NCBI GenBank assembly: GCA_963814435.1
Contig: CAWFCV010000034.1
Span: 62,001-126,000, forward strand
DNA length: 64,000 nt
Source of the DNA: JAEUPI01 sp963814435
Lineage (GTDB): Bacteria > Pseudomonadota > Gammaproteobacteria > Burkholderiales > Burkholderiaceae_C
Reading direction: 5' to 3'
Made by a program: the position numbers and the translations under genes. The notes below the pieces were generated by a model, which ran no database searches, was not told the DNA's origin, and saw nothing but the letters and a program-made list of their open reading frames with translations. This document shows, one piece after another, positions 53,988 through 63,214 of this stretch; within the stretch, counting starts at the first letter, position 1, and the number at the start of each line of letters is the position of its first letter.

Positions 53988-55490
53988 TCAGATGCGCCGC
54001 GCCACGCCGGTCCAATACGGTTCGCGCAGCTTGCGCTTGAAGATCTTGCCGGTGTCCTCGCGCGGCAACTGATCGTGAAAGGCCACCACCTTGGGTACCT
54101 TGTAGCCGGCCAGGCGCTCGCGCAGGTACGCCTGCACGTCGTCGACGCCGAGCACGGCGCCGGGTTGGCACTGCACCGCGGCGGCCAGCGCCTCGCCGAA
54201 TTCGGCATCGGGAATGCCGAACACCGCGCAGTCGGCCACGCCCGGCAGCAACTGCAGCGACGCCTCGATCTCGGCCGGGTAGATGTTCACGCCACCCGAG
54301 ATCACCAGGTCGGCCGCGCGGTCGACGATGAACAGGAACCCGTCCTCATCGAGGTAGCCGATGTCGCCCAGCGTCTTAAGGCCGTCGCGCTCCATACGCT
54401 GTCGCGCGTCGTCGTGGTTGATGTAGCTGAAGTCGGCGTAGGCCGGCTGGTGCACGTAGATCAACCCGGCCTGGCCCTGCGCCAGCGGCCGGCCGGCGTC
54501 GTCCAGGATCGCCAGCGACACGCCGGGCAGCGGCCGGCCGGCCGAACCGGGTTTGCGCAGCGCTTCATGGCTGTCCAGCCGCGTCATGTAGCCGAGCTCG
54601 CTGGCGCCGTAGGCCTCGTGGATCACCGGGCCCCACCACGCGATCATGGCTCGCTTCACGTCCGGCGGGCAGGGTGATCCGGTGGAGGCGACGAAGCGCA
54701 TCGAGCTCACGTCGTAGCGGCGCCGCACGGCCTCGGGCAGCGCGAGCAGCCGCACGTACATCGTGGGCACCAGATAGGCATGCGTGAGGCGGTGCCGCTC
54801 GATCAGCTGCAGCGTGCCTTCGGCGTCGAAGCGCTCCTCGATGAACAGGTGCGCGTCTTCGAGCGACGCGCCGATGCTGTAGGAATTGGGGGCGCTGTGG
54901 TACATCGGCGCGCTCACCAGTGCGCGCATGCCGGGTTCGAAGCCGAGCACGTGGCGGTGCACCGCCTGCCCGCGTGCCACCTGGTCGGCGCTGGCCGGTG
55001 CGCGCCGGATGCCCTTGGGCCGGCCGGTGGTGCCCGATGTGTAGAACATCGCGCCGCGGGGCGCGCAGGCCGGCACTGGCGCGCGCGGTGTGCCGTCGCG
55101 CCACGTGGCCCAGTCCGGTGGCGAACCGGCGGCGTGCTCGGGCGTGTGAGCGTCGCGCCCGCACACGAAGGTCGGCACGCCGGTCGGCGCCAGTTTCGGC
55201 AGGCCCTGCAGCAGCTCGGCGTCGACGATGAAGAGCCTGGCACCGCTGTCGGCGAGGATATGACGCACCTCGTCGATCTTGTAGTGCCAGTTGATCGGGC
55301 ACCACAACGCGCCGATCCAACGCACGGCGAGCATCGTCTCGAGCAGCGTCGGGCTGTTGCGCATCATCAGCGCCACCACGTCGCCTTCGCCGATGCCAGC
55401 CGAGCGCATCGCCGCCGCCGAGCGCTGGTAGCGCTCGAAGAAGGCCTGCGCGTCGATGGTCTGGCCGTTGAAGTGGATGGTGGGTTTCAT
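53988..55490 (-). CDS. AMP-dependent acyl-CoA synthetase/ligase
   Basis: 500 residues. ANL-family motifs: FYTSGTTGRPKGIRR (P-loop), VPTMYVRLLAL, HEAYGASELGYM, and the hinge/C-terminal motifs GDIGYLDEDGFLFIVDRAADLVISGG, PREDTGKIFKRKLR with the catalytic lysine. It activates a carboxylic acid to its CoA thioester; the substrate (medium-chain, aromatic or bile-acid-like) cannot be deduced. No strong ribosome-binding site ahead of the ATG. Confidence 0.92.
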   Translation of the reverse strand: MKPTIHFNGQTIDAQAFFERYQRSAAAMRSAGIGEGDVVALMMRNSPTLLETMLAVRWIGALWCPINWHYKIDEVRHILADSGARLFIVDAELLQGLPKLAPTGVPTFVCGRDAHTPEHAAGSPPDWATWRDGTPRAPVPACAPRGAMFYTSGTTGRPKGIRRAPASADQVARGQAVHRHVLGFEPGMRALVSAPMYHSAPNSYSIGASLEDAHLFIEERFDAEGTLQLIERHRLTHAYLVPTMYVRLLALPEAVRRRYDVSSMRFVASTGSPCPPDVKRAMIAWWGPVIHEAYGASELGYMTRLDSHEALRKPGSAGRPLPGVSLAILDDAGRPLAQGQAGLIYVHQPAYADFSYINHDDARQRMERDGLKTLGDIGYLDEDGFLFIVDRAADLVISGGVNIYPAEIEASLQLLPGVADCAVFGIPDAEFGEALAAAVQCQPGAVLGVDDVQAYLRERLAGYKVPKVVAFHDQLPREDTGKIFKRKLREPYWTGVARRI

Positions 55491-55663
55491 GGCGATGGGG
55501 CTACCGACCGCGCTCGGTCCGACATGGCAGCGGGGCAGCGCATTTTGCGGCTTTTCGGGCGGGGCAGCCGCGCTGGCTTTACGGTCGGAGGTGGAGCGTT
55601 CGAGCCGTGCGCGCACACCGTGAGCGGCGCATCCGCCGCGCTGCGCGCTGCGTATCATCGGCC

Positions 55664-56467
55664 ATGGCACACCGACACACGATGTTCGGCTGCGCGCTGG
55701 CGCTGGCCGCGTTCGGCGCGCTGGCGCACGACACCTGGTTCGAGCCGTTGCCGGGCGCAGCCGCCGGCGGCGTGGCCTTCGCGCTCGGCACCGGCAACCG
55801 CTTTCCGCTGCAGGAGTTTCCGGTCGGCATCGAGCAGCTCGTGAGCAGCGGCTGCCGTGACGCCACGGGTGCGGTGGTGCCGCTGCAGCGCCTGCAGGAC
55901 AAGCCCAACGCGCTGTGGTTGCGCGCTGCGGTGCGCGCCGACATCGCGCCGTCGTGCTGGGCACAGGTGCAGCCGTTCGAGGTGGAGATCGCGCCGCGGA
56001 TCGTGGAGTTGTATTTCAAGGAGATCCAGGCCTCGGCCGCCGTGCGCGACGCCTGGGCCGAGATGCAGCAGCGCGGTGTGACGTGGAAGGAGCGCTACAC
56101 CAAGCACGCACGCATCGAGACGTGGCGCGCCGGCGCCGCGGTGTCGACCCAGCCGGTGCCGATGGCGATGGACGTGCTGCTCACCTCCGATGGCCCGGTC
56201 GGCGTCGACCGTCCGCTCGGATTTCAGGTGCTGCGCGACGGCCAGCCGTTGCCCGACTTCCCGGTCGAGCTGCAAAACTCGGCCAGTGGCCTGGGCATCT
56301 GGCGCCGCACCGATGCGCAGGGCCGCGTCACGTTCAGCCCGCCGTTGCCCGGGCGCTGGATCCTGCGCGGCACGGATCTTCGCCTGTCGGAAACCCGGCG
56401 CGACTACTGGGAGAGCAGGTTCGTGACGCTGGCCTTCGACGTGCCGGCGGCCTCAGGCGGGCAGTAG
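55664..56467 (+). CDS. DUF4198 domain secreted protein
   Basis: 267 residues. Signal peptide (CALALAAFGALAHDTWFEP), then the DUF4198 fold: AHDTWFEPLPG, YTKHARIETWRAG, and a carboxypeptidase-regulatory-like beta-domain PLGFQVLRDGQPLPDFPVEL to VTFSPPLPGRWILRGTDLR. DUF4198 proteins are periplasmic, often linked with Ni/Co transporters. Its end overlaps the convergent HupE-like gene by 15 bases. Confidence 0.82.
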   Translation: MAHRHTMFGCALALAAFGALAHDTWFEPLPGAAAGGVAFALGTGNRFPLQEFPVGIEQLVSSGCRDATGAVVPLQRLQDKPNALWLRAAVRADIAPSCWAQVQPFEVEIAPRIVELYFKEIQASAAVRDAWAEMQQRGVTWKERYTKHARIETWRAGAAVSTQPVPMAMDVLLTSDGPVGVDRPLGFQVLRDGQPLPDFPVELQNSASGLGIWRRTDAQGRVTFSPPLPGRWILRGTDLRLSETRRDYWESRFVTLAFDVPAASGGQ

Positions 56468-57601
56468 CTTCAGGTCGAACACCCGCTCGACCAGCCAGAT
56501 GCCTGAGAGCATCACGATCAGCAGCGAGCCGCCGACCATGACATAGCGGCGATACAACGTGGTGCGTCGCAGCGCGAACGCCAGCGGCAGGAACAGCATC
56601 ACGATGGCCAGTTGGCCGGCCTCGACGCCGAGGTTGAAGCCCACCAGCGCGAGCGCCAATGCGTCGCGCGGCAGGCCCAGATCGGCCAGCACGCTGGCGA
56701 AGCCGAAGCCGTGGATCAGGCCGAACCCGAAGGCCACGGCCCAGCGCCGGCGATGGATCAGCGACCAGATGTTGTTGAGCGCCGCCAGCACCACCGACGC
56801 GGCGATGGCCGACTCGACCCAGCGCGAGGGCAGCGACACGACGCCCAGCGTGGCCAGGGACAGCGTGATCGAGTGCGCGACGGTGAACGCGGTGACGATG
56901 CGCAGCACGTCCCAGAACGATTCGCGGAACGTCTCGGCCGGCCGCCACCGCGTTCTCTCCCACACCAGCACCGCCGGCAGCAGCAGCGACAGCAGGAACA
57001 GAATGTGGTCGAAGCCGATCCAGATGTGCCACACCCCCTCACGGCCGAAGTCGATGAACTGCGTCCACCGGCTCATCGTGGCCAGCTCGAAGACCTGCGT
57101 CGCCGCCTGCGGCCCGAGCACCGCGGTGCGGGTGGCGCCGTTGACGTTGAGGTTCAGCAGGCCGCGGTGCTGCGGGTCGAGGTCGGCGAACAGCGTGTAG
57201 TGCAGCGTCAGCCTGGTCGGCGTGCCGGGACAGGCCAGCGCCAGCGGCAGCACGGTGTAGGCGCCGTCGGTGTGTTCGTCGACCCGTTGCGCTTCGGCCG
57301 TCACGGTGCAGATGCCATCGTCGGCGCGCACCGACAGCCGCGCGAGCGCATAGGCGGCAATATCCGCGTGCCGGGCGCGCAGCTCGCCCCAGGTGATCTC
57401 GCCGTCGCCGTTGGCGTCCAGCCCGATCGCGAACTCGAGGTCGCGCAACGCGATGTCCCAGCGGCCGCTCCAGCGCCCGTCGATCTGTGTCAACGTGAGG
57501 TAGCTGTCGGAGGGCTTGTGTGCCTGCGCCGGCAGCGCGCCGACCAACCAGGCCAGCAGCGCCATCGCGACAGCCTGCGCCCACCATCGGGCGCGACTCA
57601 T
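56453..57601 (-). CDS. HupE/UreJ-like membrane protein
   Basis: 382 residues. Signal or anchor at the N-terminus (AMALLAWLVGALPAQAHKPSDS), an exported domain with DANGDGEITWGE (a calcium-binding EF-hand-like loop), then six membrane helices including HIWIGFDHILFLLSLLLPA, VTAFTVAHSITLSLATLG and GFGLIHGFGFASVL. The paired His residues match HupE/UreJ-type predicted metal permeases. Overlaps the TPR gene's end by four bases (57598-57601). Confidence 0.85.
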   Translation of the reverse strand: MSRARWWAQAVAMALLAWLVGALPAQAHKPSDSYLTLTQIDGRWSGRWDIALRDLEFAIGLDANGDGEITWGELRARHADIAAYALARLSVRADDGICTVTAEAQRVDEHTDGAYTVLPLALACPGTPTRLTLHYTLFADLDPQHRGLLNLNVNGATRTAVLGPQAATQVFELATMSRWTQFIDFGREGVWHIWIGFDHILFLLSLLLPAVLVWERTRWRPAETFRESFWDVLRIVTAFTVAHSITLSLATLGVVSLPSRWVESAIAASVVLAALNNIWSLIHRRRWAVAFGFGLIHGFGFASVLADLGLPRDALALALVGFNLGVEAGQLAIVMLFLPLAFALRRTTLYRRYVMVGGSLLIVMLSGIWLVERVFDLKLLPA

Positions 57602-58787
57602 CGGTTCGGTCCCCAGCGATCGGCCAGGGTCTGGAGCACGGGGTTTTCCACCTGCCAGCGGGCCATCCACTGCAGCACCGGCAGGGCCGCGTCACGCTGC
57701 CGCGCGGCCCACGCGGCCTCGAGCAGCATTCGCGCGTCGGCCACTTCGCGCTGCTGCGCGTAGTTGTCGCGAGCCAGCACGAGCGCCCGGTCGGCCTGAC
57801 CCAGCACCGACAACGCGAAGCGCGCCTCCTCCTTGCGGTGGGTGGTGTCGCCTCGCGCGCGCGTGGCGTCGAAGCGGGCTTCGAGCTCGCGCGTCCAGCC
57901 GCCAAGCGCGGGTCGCCGGCGGCCTTGGCCGCCAGCGCCAGCCGCAGCAGCAGCACGTCGGCACGCGACAGGTCCTTCAGCAACGCCAGCACCTCCGCCG
58001 GGCGGCCCCGGTCGAGCAGGAAGTCGGCATACGCTGCCAGCAGGTACACGTCGCGCTGCCCGAGCGCGAGGGCTTCGCGGTAGGCTGCCTCAGCCGCGGC
58101 GGTCACGCCGCGATGCTCTTCGATCTCGGCCAACCGGGTCAACGCCCACAGGCGCTGGCCGGGTTCAGCTTCGCGATCGTCGCGCAGGGCCTGGCGCAGC
58201 GCCGTCGCGGCGGCGGCTGCGCGCCCGGTCAGCGAGTCGAGGGTGGCGGTGCAGGCGGCTCCGACCAGCGACTCGGCCAGCGCCGCCAATTGCTCGCAGG
58301 CCCGTCGCGCCTGTGAATAGTCGGCGCGCACCGTGTGGATCGCAGCCAGCCAGGCCCAGGCGTCTGCCTCATCGGGCTCGGCGCGAACGGCGGCGTCGAG
58401 GTCGGCCACCGCCTCGTCGAAGCGGTGACTGTATTGCAGCACCACCGCGCGCATCACCCGCGCCGGCACCGGCGGGTCGGGCTGACCCCACCACGGTTCG
58501 AGCGCAGCCTGCGCATAACCGACATAGCGGGGATCGCCGTCGACGCCGGCTTGTTCGAAATAGCGTCGGGCCAGATCGACGGCAACTTGCAGATTCGCCG
58601 GGTCGCGTCTCCAACGGGTTCGAAGTTCGGCCAACTCGCGCGCAACGGGGTCGTTCGCGCGCGATGGCAGCCGCTCCAGCACTTGACCGTCGTGTTGCGG
58701 CAGGTACGGGGCCGCGCGCGCACCGGCAAGCGCCGCGCCTAGCGCCACAAAGGCAAGCGGTCGGCAAAGAGGCCAGGAAAGGAGCAT
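57598..58787 (-). CDS. Secreted tetratricopeptide-repeat protein (frame broken once)
   Basis: About 396 residues. Signal peptide (PLAFVALGAALAGARAAP), then TPR-like helix pairs (YSHRFDEAVADLDAAVRAEP; YSQARRACEQLAAL; ALTRLAEIEEHRG; YREALALGQRDVYLLAAYADFLLDRG). The frame changes near 57906; a missing base in a CC pair restores it and gives ELEARFDATRARGDTTHRKE and SVLGQADRALVLARDNYA. Coupled to the HupE-like gene by ATGA overlap. Likely a periplasmic scaffold working with it. Confidence 0.75.
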
Positions 58788-58987
58788 CGGAATGGTGCTG
58801 GAGGCACGAAAAGCGGCCGATCGTACCGTTTACGCGACGCCCTTCGAGTTGGATCAGCCCAAACGCAGGCTCGCTGTCAACCCGAAGGGGGGCTGCCGCG
58901 TAGACTCTCTGGGTCCAGCGCTTTAGGCCGTTCATGGGGGACCGCCAGGCGCCAGGCTTCATCTTCAATCAACCGAAAGAGACCGTG

Positions 58988-59182
58988 ATGACCAAGTTCC
59001 TGACCGCCCTGATGTTCGTGGCTGCTGCTGCGATGGCCGTTCCCGCGCAAGCGGCTTCGCACGCCGGTGCGGCTCCGATGGCCAAGGCCAGCGAGCCGGC
59101 CAAGAAGGCCAAGAAGGAAGCCAAGAAGAAGACGGCCCACAAGGCCAAGGCAGCCGACAAGGCCGCCAGCGCAACCAAGTAA
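58988..59182 (+). CDS. Small secreted Lys/Ala-rich protein
   Basis: 64 residues. Signal peptide KFLTALMFVAAAAMAVPAQA, then a strongly basic mature part (SEPAKKAKKEAKKKTAHKAK) of low complexity. Such proteins are common in betaproteobacteria and have no known role; they may bind nucleic acid, lipopolysaccharide or acidic polymers. The gene ends 42 bases ahead of a clear intrinsic terminator. An upstream in-frame ATG at 58934 is less likely because it lacks the signal start. Confidence 0.65.
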   Translation: MTKFLTALMFVAAAAMAVPAQAASHAGAAPMAKASEPAKKAKKEAKKKTAHKAKAADKAASATK

Positions 59183-59223
59183 AGCCCCGCTCCGGGGGTC
59201 GCTTCGGGCGGCCCATCAAGTCA

Positions 59224-59256
59224 AAAGGCAGGCGTTTCGGCGCCTGCCTTTGTTTT
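59224..59256 (+). terminator. Rho-independent terminator
   Basis: Perfect stem AGGCAGGCG/CGCCTGCCT with loop TTTCGG, followed by TTGTTTTC. It ends the Lys/Ala-rich gene transcript. The A-run on the other side (TCAAAAGG) may also let it serve the convergent gene at 59275. Confidence 0.88.
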
Positions 59257-59274
59257 CTGCGCAGCGCGAAGGCG

Positions 59275-59631
59275 CTAGATGATGGGTCGGTCGCGCATCC
59301 GCTCGTCGCCCGAGACCAGGAAACGCTGCACGAACTCGCGTGTCGGTGGCGGGATGGCCTCGGCCTCGGCAATGGACTCGAGTGTGGCCGGCGCGCGCCA
59401 GCACAGGTTGGCCTCGACGTACTCCTGGTTGTAGCGGTCGATCATGGTCTGGTAGTCGTGCATCTCATACACGACCCACAGCGTGCAGGCCACGAAGATC
59501 GCAAAACCGGTGTCGGCGTCGATGACCCGCGTGACGATCAGCGCAAACCCGATCAGCACGAACAGGGGTGCGAGCCCGACGGCGATCGACGCGCGCTGGT
59601 CGCTGGGCGGCTGGTAGTCGGGCAGGAGCAT
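59275..59631 (-). CDS. Small membrane protein, unknown
   Basis: 118 residues. Two hydrophobic segments at about 16-35 and 41-56 (GLAPLFVLIGFALIVT, GFAIFVACTLWVVYEM), then a hydrophilic tail with HDYQTMIDRYNQEYVEANLCWR. Clear of neighbours on both sides. I do not recognise the family. Confidence 0.55.
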   Translation of the reverse strand: MLLPDYQPPSDQRASIAVGLAPLFVLIGFALIVTRVIDADTGFAIFVACTLWVVYEMHDYQTMIDRYNQEYVEANLCWRAPATLESIAEAEAIPPPTREFVQRFLVSGDERMRDRPII

Positions 59632-60096
59632 GGCACGAACGTTAGCGCCAACCGGGTGGCGCGTGACGCGGATAAGCGCCGACGATCGCGTGGAATTACC
59701 GCTTTTGCGGCGAGGCCGAACGGCCGAGCCGGCCTTCGATCAGGCGCACCCAGCAAGTTGCTCCCAGCTGGGTTGAGCGCATCGTTGAAGTGGTCATCGG
59801 ATCGATGCTCTGGTGCGGCAGCGCCGCGTGGCTGCCCGGCCGCGCGACGATGGCTTCGATGACCGGCATGCCGGGTGTCCACGGTCGTGCTGTCGGGTCC
59901 GCGCTGCGGCAGACCCGGCGCGACGAGGCCCTCGCAGCCGCAACGGCTGAAGTTCAAAAGCAATTGGTATTACCCAATAGGGCAAATAGTGACCATACAG
60001 TTCACGTGGTGCACTTATCAGTCTAAACTCGTGCCCAATCCCTCGGCATGACGCCGAGTTCTCGGTCAGAACCCTTTATCGATTGGAGGCACCAAG
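59632..60096. other. Gap upstream of the fasciclin gene
   Basis: 465 bases. The part from about 59950 to 60050 is markedly more AT-rich than the rest and holds the promoter candidates of the fasciclin gene (TTCACG, 17 bases, TAAACT near 60000-60028) and the inverted repeat at 59963-59978. The left 300 bases show nothing clear. Confidence 0.4.
59963..59978. promoter_or_regulatory. Inverted repeat ATTGG-N6-CCAAT
   Basis: Five-base arms about 120 bases ahead of the fasciclin start. TTGGTATTACC with the following CAA differs by one base from GntR/PdhR-like operators (TTGGTatnACCAA). A candidate operator; the regulator is not in the window. Confidence 0.3.
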
Positions 60097-61890
60097 ATGA
60101 CTCGATGGCTCAAATTGCTCGGTGCGCTGGCGGTCAGCGCACTGGTGATGGCTTGTGGCGGCGGCGACCCGGAACCACAGCAAACCGCTGGCCTGTCGCT
60201 CGCAGAGGCAGCCAAGGCCCAGACCGAATTGGCGACACTGGTGGCTGCGGTGGAAAGTGCCGGCATGCGCGAACAGATGGCCAGCAATGAGCCGCTGACC
60301 TTCTTCGCACCCAGCGACGCTGCATTGGCCGACATGCGTGAAGAGATCCAGGCCATGATGCAACCCGCCCAACGCGAGGCGCTGCGGGATTTCGTGCGCG
60401 GCCACCTGGTGCCCAACGCCATGGTCGACGCGCAGATGCGTGCGGCGATCGACAGCGAGAGCGGCATGGCATCGCTGACAACGCTGGCCGGCACCACGCT
60501 CGAGATCAGCGTGCGCGAAGGCGCATTGCAGGTCAACGGCGCCCAGGTGCAGCGCAGCGACGTCATCGCACGCAATGGCGTGATTCACATCGTCGGCGGG
60601 CCCGTCTGGCGGCCCACGGTGTTCACCTATGTTCGTGCGTTACCGCAGTTCTCGATTCTCGAGTCGGCGATTCGAGCCGCAGGGCTGACGGACGTGCTGA
60701 GCGGGCGCGGCAAGTTCACCGTCTTCGCGCCGACCAATCGGGCCTTCGAGCAGCTGCTGGCAGAACTCAAGCTCAGCGCGGATCAGCTGTTGGCCGACAA
60801 GCCGTTGCTGACGCAGGTGCTGACTTATCACGTACTGGGTGAGCGCGTGTATGCCCAGCAGTTGCGCGACGATACGCTGGTCCAGACGTTGCAAGGCCAG
60901 AGCCTGCGGGTCGACGTGCAGGGGCCGCGATGGTTCCCACGGGTCACGCTCACCGATGCGCAAGGCCGCGCCTCGCGCGTCGTCCTGCCCAATCTGGGTG
61001 CCACGAATGGCGTGGTGCATGTGGTCGACCGTGTGGTGCTGCCGCAGGCCAAGAACGTGGTCGAGGTTGCCCAGAGCAACGCCGACTTCAGCATCCTGGT
61101 CGAAGCGGCGGTGGCGGCCGACCTTGCAAATGCGCTTTCGGGAACCGGCCCGTTCACGGTATTCGCGCCGACGAACGCTGCTTTTGCCGGCTTGTTGAGC
61201 GAACTCGGGCTGACCAAAGAGCAACTGCTGGCCAACAAGCCGCTGTTGACCCAGGTGCTCACCTACCACGTGCTGGCAGGGCGCCTGTTGTCGACTGGCA
61301 TCGTCGATGGCGCGACACCGGTCACGCTGCAAGGCCAACCGATCCGACTCGATACCAACGGCGCAGTGCGCATCACCGATGCTCGCGGCCGGGTCGCTTC
61401 GGTGGTGGCCACGGACATCCAAGCCAGCAACGGCGTGATTCATGTGATCGACAAGGTGGTACTGCCGACCGACAAGACGATTGTCGACATCGCGATCGCC
61501 AACCCCGATTTCAGCGTGCTGGTCGAGGCCGTCGTCACGGCCGATCTGGCCGGCGCGCTTTCAGCGGCCGGCCCGTTCACCGTGTTCGCACCCACCAACG
61601 CCGCCTTCGTCGATCTGTTGCATGAACTGGGCCTGACCAAGGATCAGTTGCTGGCCAACAAGCCCCTGCTGACCCAGGTGCTGACGTACCACGTGCTGAA
61701 CGGTCGAGTGTTGAAGGCACAGGTACCGGTGGGCGTGCCGATCGCCACGCTGGAGGGCAGCAGCTTCACCGTGGATTCGGGCCTGCGCATCACCGACGAA
61801 AAGGGCCGTCGCGCGAACATCGTCGCCACTGACGTGATCGCCAGCAACGGCGTGATTCACGTCATCGACAAGGTGATTCTGCCGAACTGA
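60097..61890 (+). CDS. Fasciclin (FAS1) domain lipoprotein with four repeats
   Basis: 597 residues, intact. GGAGG precedes the ATG. Lipobox VSALVMACGGG. Four FAS1 domains: residues about 30-170 (divergent; PLTFFAPSDAALADM), 175-315, 318-457 and 458-597. The last three share nearly the same segments: FTVFAPTN, LLANKPLLTQVLTYHVL and ASNGVIHVIDKVVLP. FAS1 proteins mediate adhesion to surfaces or matrix polymers. The near-identical repeats imply recent internal duplication. Probably outer-membrane or surface exposed. Confidence 0.92.
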   Translation: MTRWLKLLGALAVSALVMACGGGDPEPQQTAGLSLAEAAKAQTELATLVAAVESAGMREQMASNEPLTFFAPSDAALADMREEIQAMMQPAQREALRDFVRGHLVPNAMVDAQMRAAIDSESGMASLTTLAGTTLEISVREGALQVNGAQVQRSDVIARNGVIHIVGGPVWRPTVFTYVRALPQFSILESAIRAAGLTDVLSGRGKFTVFAPTNRAFEQLLAELKLSADQLLADKPLLTQVLTYHVLGERVYAQQLRDDTLVQTLQGQSLRVDVQGPRWFPRVTLTDAQGRASRVVLPNLGATNGVVHVVDRVVLPQAKNVVEVAQSNADFSILVEAAVAADLANALSGTGPFTVFAPTNAAFAGLLSELGLTKEQLLANKPLLTQVLTYHVLAGRLLSTGIVDGATPVTLQGQPIRLDTNGAVRITDARGRVASVVATDIQASNGVIHVIDKVVLPTDKTIVDIAIANPDFSVLVEAVVTADLAGALSAAGPFTVFAPTNAAFVDLLHELGLTKDQLLANKPLLTQVLTYHVLNGRVLKAQVPVGVPIATLEGSSFTVDSGLRITDEKGRRANIVATDVIASNGVIHVIDKVILPN

Positions 61891-61899
61891 ACCGACACA

Positions 61900-61928
61900 C
61901 GCGCACGGCCCGCTGTCAGCCGTGCGCG
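61900..61928. terminator. Hairpin between convergent genes
   Basis: Nine-base perfect arms CGCGCACGG/CCGTGCGCG with an 11-base loop, between the fasciclin stop and the convergent PLP-enzyme gene (its stop lies in the loop). No U-run follows, so termination activity is uncertain. Confidence 0.4.
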
Positions 61929-63067
61929 CGTTGCAGCGCCTGCTCGAGGTCGGCGATCAGGTCGTCGCAGTCTTCGATGCCCACCGACAGGCGCAGCAGG
62001 TCGGGCGGCGCGGGTGTGCCGGCACCTTCGACGCTGGCGCGGTGCTCGATCAGGCTCTCGGTGCCGCCGAGCGACGTGGCACGCTTCCACAGGCCACGTG
62101 CGCGGCGGTGGCGATGGCCGCGACTTCGCCGCCGCGGACTCGGATCGACAACATGCCGCCGAAGCCGCCGTGCATCTGCCGTGCGGCGACGGCATGGCCC
62201 GGGCTTTCGGGCAAGCCCGGATAGAGCACGGCAGACACCCGCGCATGGCGCGCGAAGTGCTCGGCAATGCGCTGGGCCGAGCTCGACGCGCAGCGCACGC
62301 GCAGGTACAGCGTGCGCATGCCGCGCAGCATCAGCCAGGCCTCGAACGAGCCCAGTGTGCCGCCGATCTGCGCGCGCACCATCTTCACGCGCTTCCAGAA
62401 CTCGTCGTCGTCGCGCGTGACCAGCACGCCGGCGATCAGGTCGGAGTGGCCGTTCAGGTACTTGGTGCCGGCGTGCATCACGATGTCGGCGCCATGCTCG
62501 ATCGGCCGTGTCAACACCGGCGTCGCGACGGTGGAGTCCACCGCCAGCCGGGCGCCGGCGCCGTGCGCGATCGCGGCGGTGGCGGCGATGTCGGTGACGG
62601 TCCACAAGCGGGTTGGCCGGCGTTTCGACCCACACCAGCTTGGTCTTGCCCGGCTGCACGGCGGCGTGCACCGCGGCCGGATCGGTCATGTCGATCAGCT
62701 CGACCCACAGGCCCCAGCGCGTTGCGAAGTTCATCAGCCAGTTGCGCAGCGACCAGTACATCACCTTCGGCGCGAGCACATGGTCGCCCGGCGCCAGCGC
62801 CTGGAACACGGCCGTGGCCGCCGCCATGCCCGACGCGAACAGCGCGGCCTGTGCCCCGTGCTCGAGCTCGGCGATCACGCGCTCGGCCTGATCGAACGCC
62901 GGGTTGTCGGCGCGCGCGTACGCGCGGCCCGAGCGGTACTGGTTGTCGGGGTCGCGCAGGTAGGTCGACGACACATGGATCGGCGGCGTGATCGCACGCG
63001 TCTTGTCGTCGATCCAGCCCAGCGCCTGCGCGGCGATCGTCTCGGGCTTCACGTGTTTGGCGTCCAT
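61916..63067 (-). CDS. PLP-dependent Cys/Met metabolism enzyme (cystathionine synthase/lyase family; frame broken twice)
   Basis: About 383 residues. Starts MDAKHVKPETIAAQALGWID, then RSGRAYARADNPAFDQAE, ALFASGMAAATAV (phosphate-binding), and the Schiff-base lysine in MHAGTKYLNGHSDLIAG, and C-terminal RATSLGGTESLIEHRA. Two frame changes: an extra base near 62610 and a missing G near 62094. The family makes or breaks cystathionine or related gamma-substituted amino acids; the AQALGWID start with the rest of the sequence suits the subgroup annotated as cystathionine gamma-synthase/O-acetylhomoserine-type. Reaction not decidable. Confidence 0.8.
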   Translation of the reverse strand: MDAKHVKPETIAAQALGWIDDKTRAITPPIHVSSTYLRDPDNQYRSGRAYARADNPAFDQAERVIAELEHGAQAALFASGMAAATAVFQALAPGDHVLAPKVMYWSLRNWLMNFATRWGLWVELIDMTDPAAVHAAVQPGKTKLVWVETPANPLVDRHRHRRHRRDRARRRRPAGGGLHRRDAGVDTADRAWRRHRDARRHQVPERPLRPDRRRAGHARRRRVLEAREDGARADRRHTGLVRGLADAARHAHAVPARALRVELGPAHCRALRAPCAGVCRALSGLARKPGPCRRRTADARRLRRHVVDPSPRRRSRGHRHRRARGLWKRATSLGGTESLIEHRASVEGAGTPAPPDLLRLSVGIEDCDDLIADLEQALQRAHG

Positions 63068-63214
63068 GTCGCGGGTCTGCTGGTGGGTGCGGTCGCGCAT
63101 GGTGCGTCGCGTGCCCGGGGCATCGTACGTCATGCCGCGCCCCGAGTTTGTCTGATGGTGAAGTCGCGCGGCGGCCCGGACAATCGGCGCATTCAACAGC
63201 CGAGGAGCTCGACG

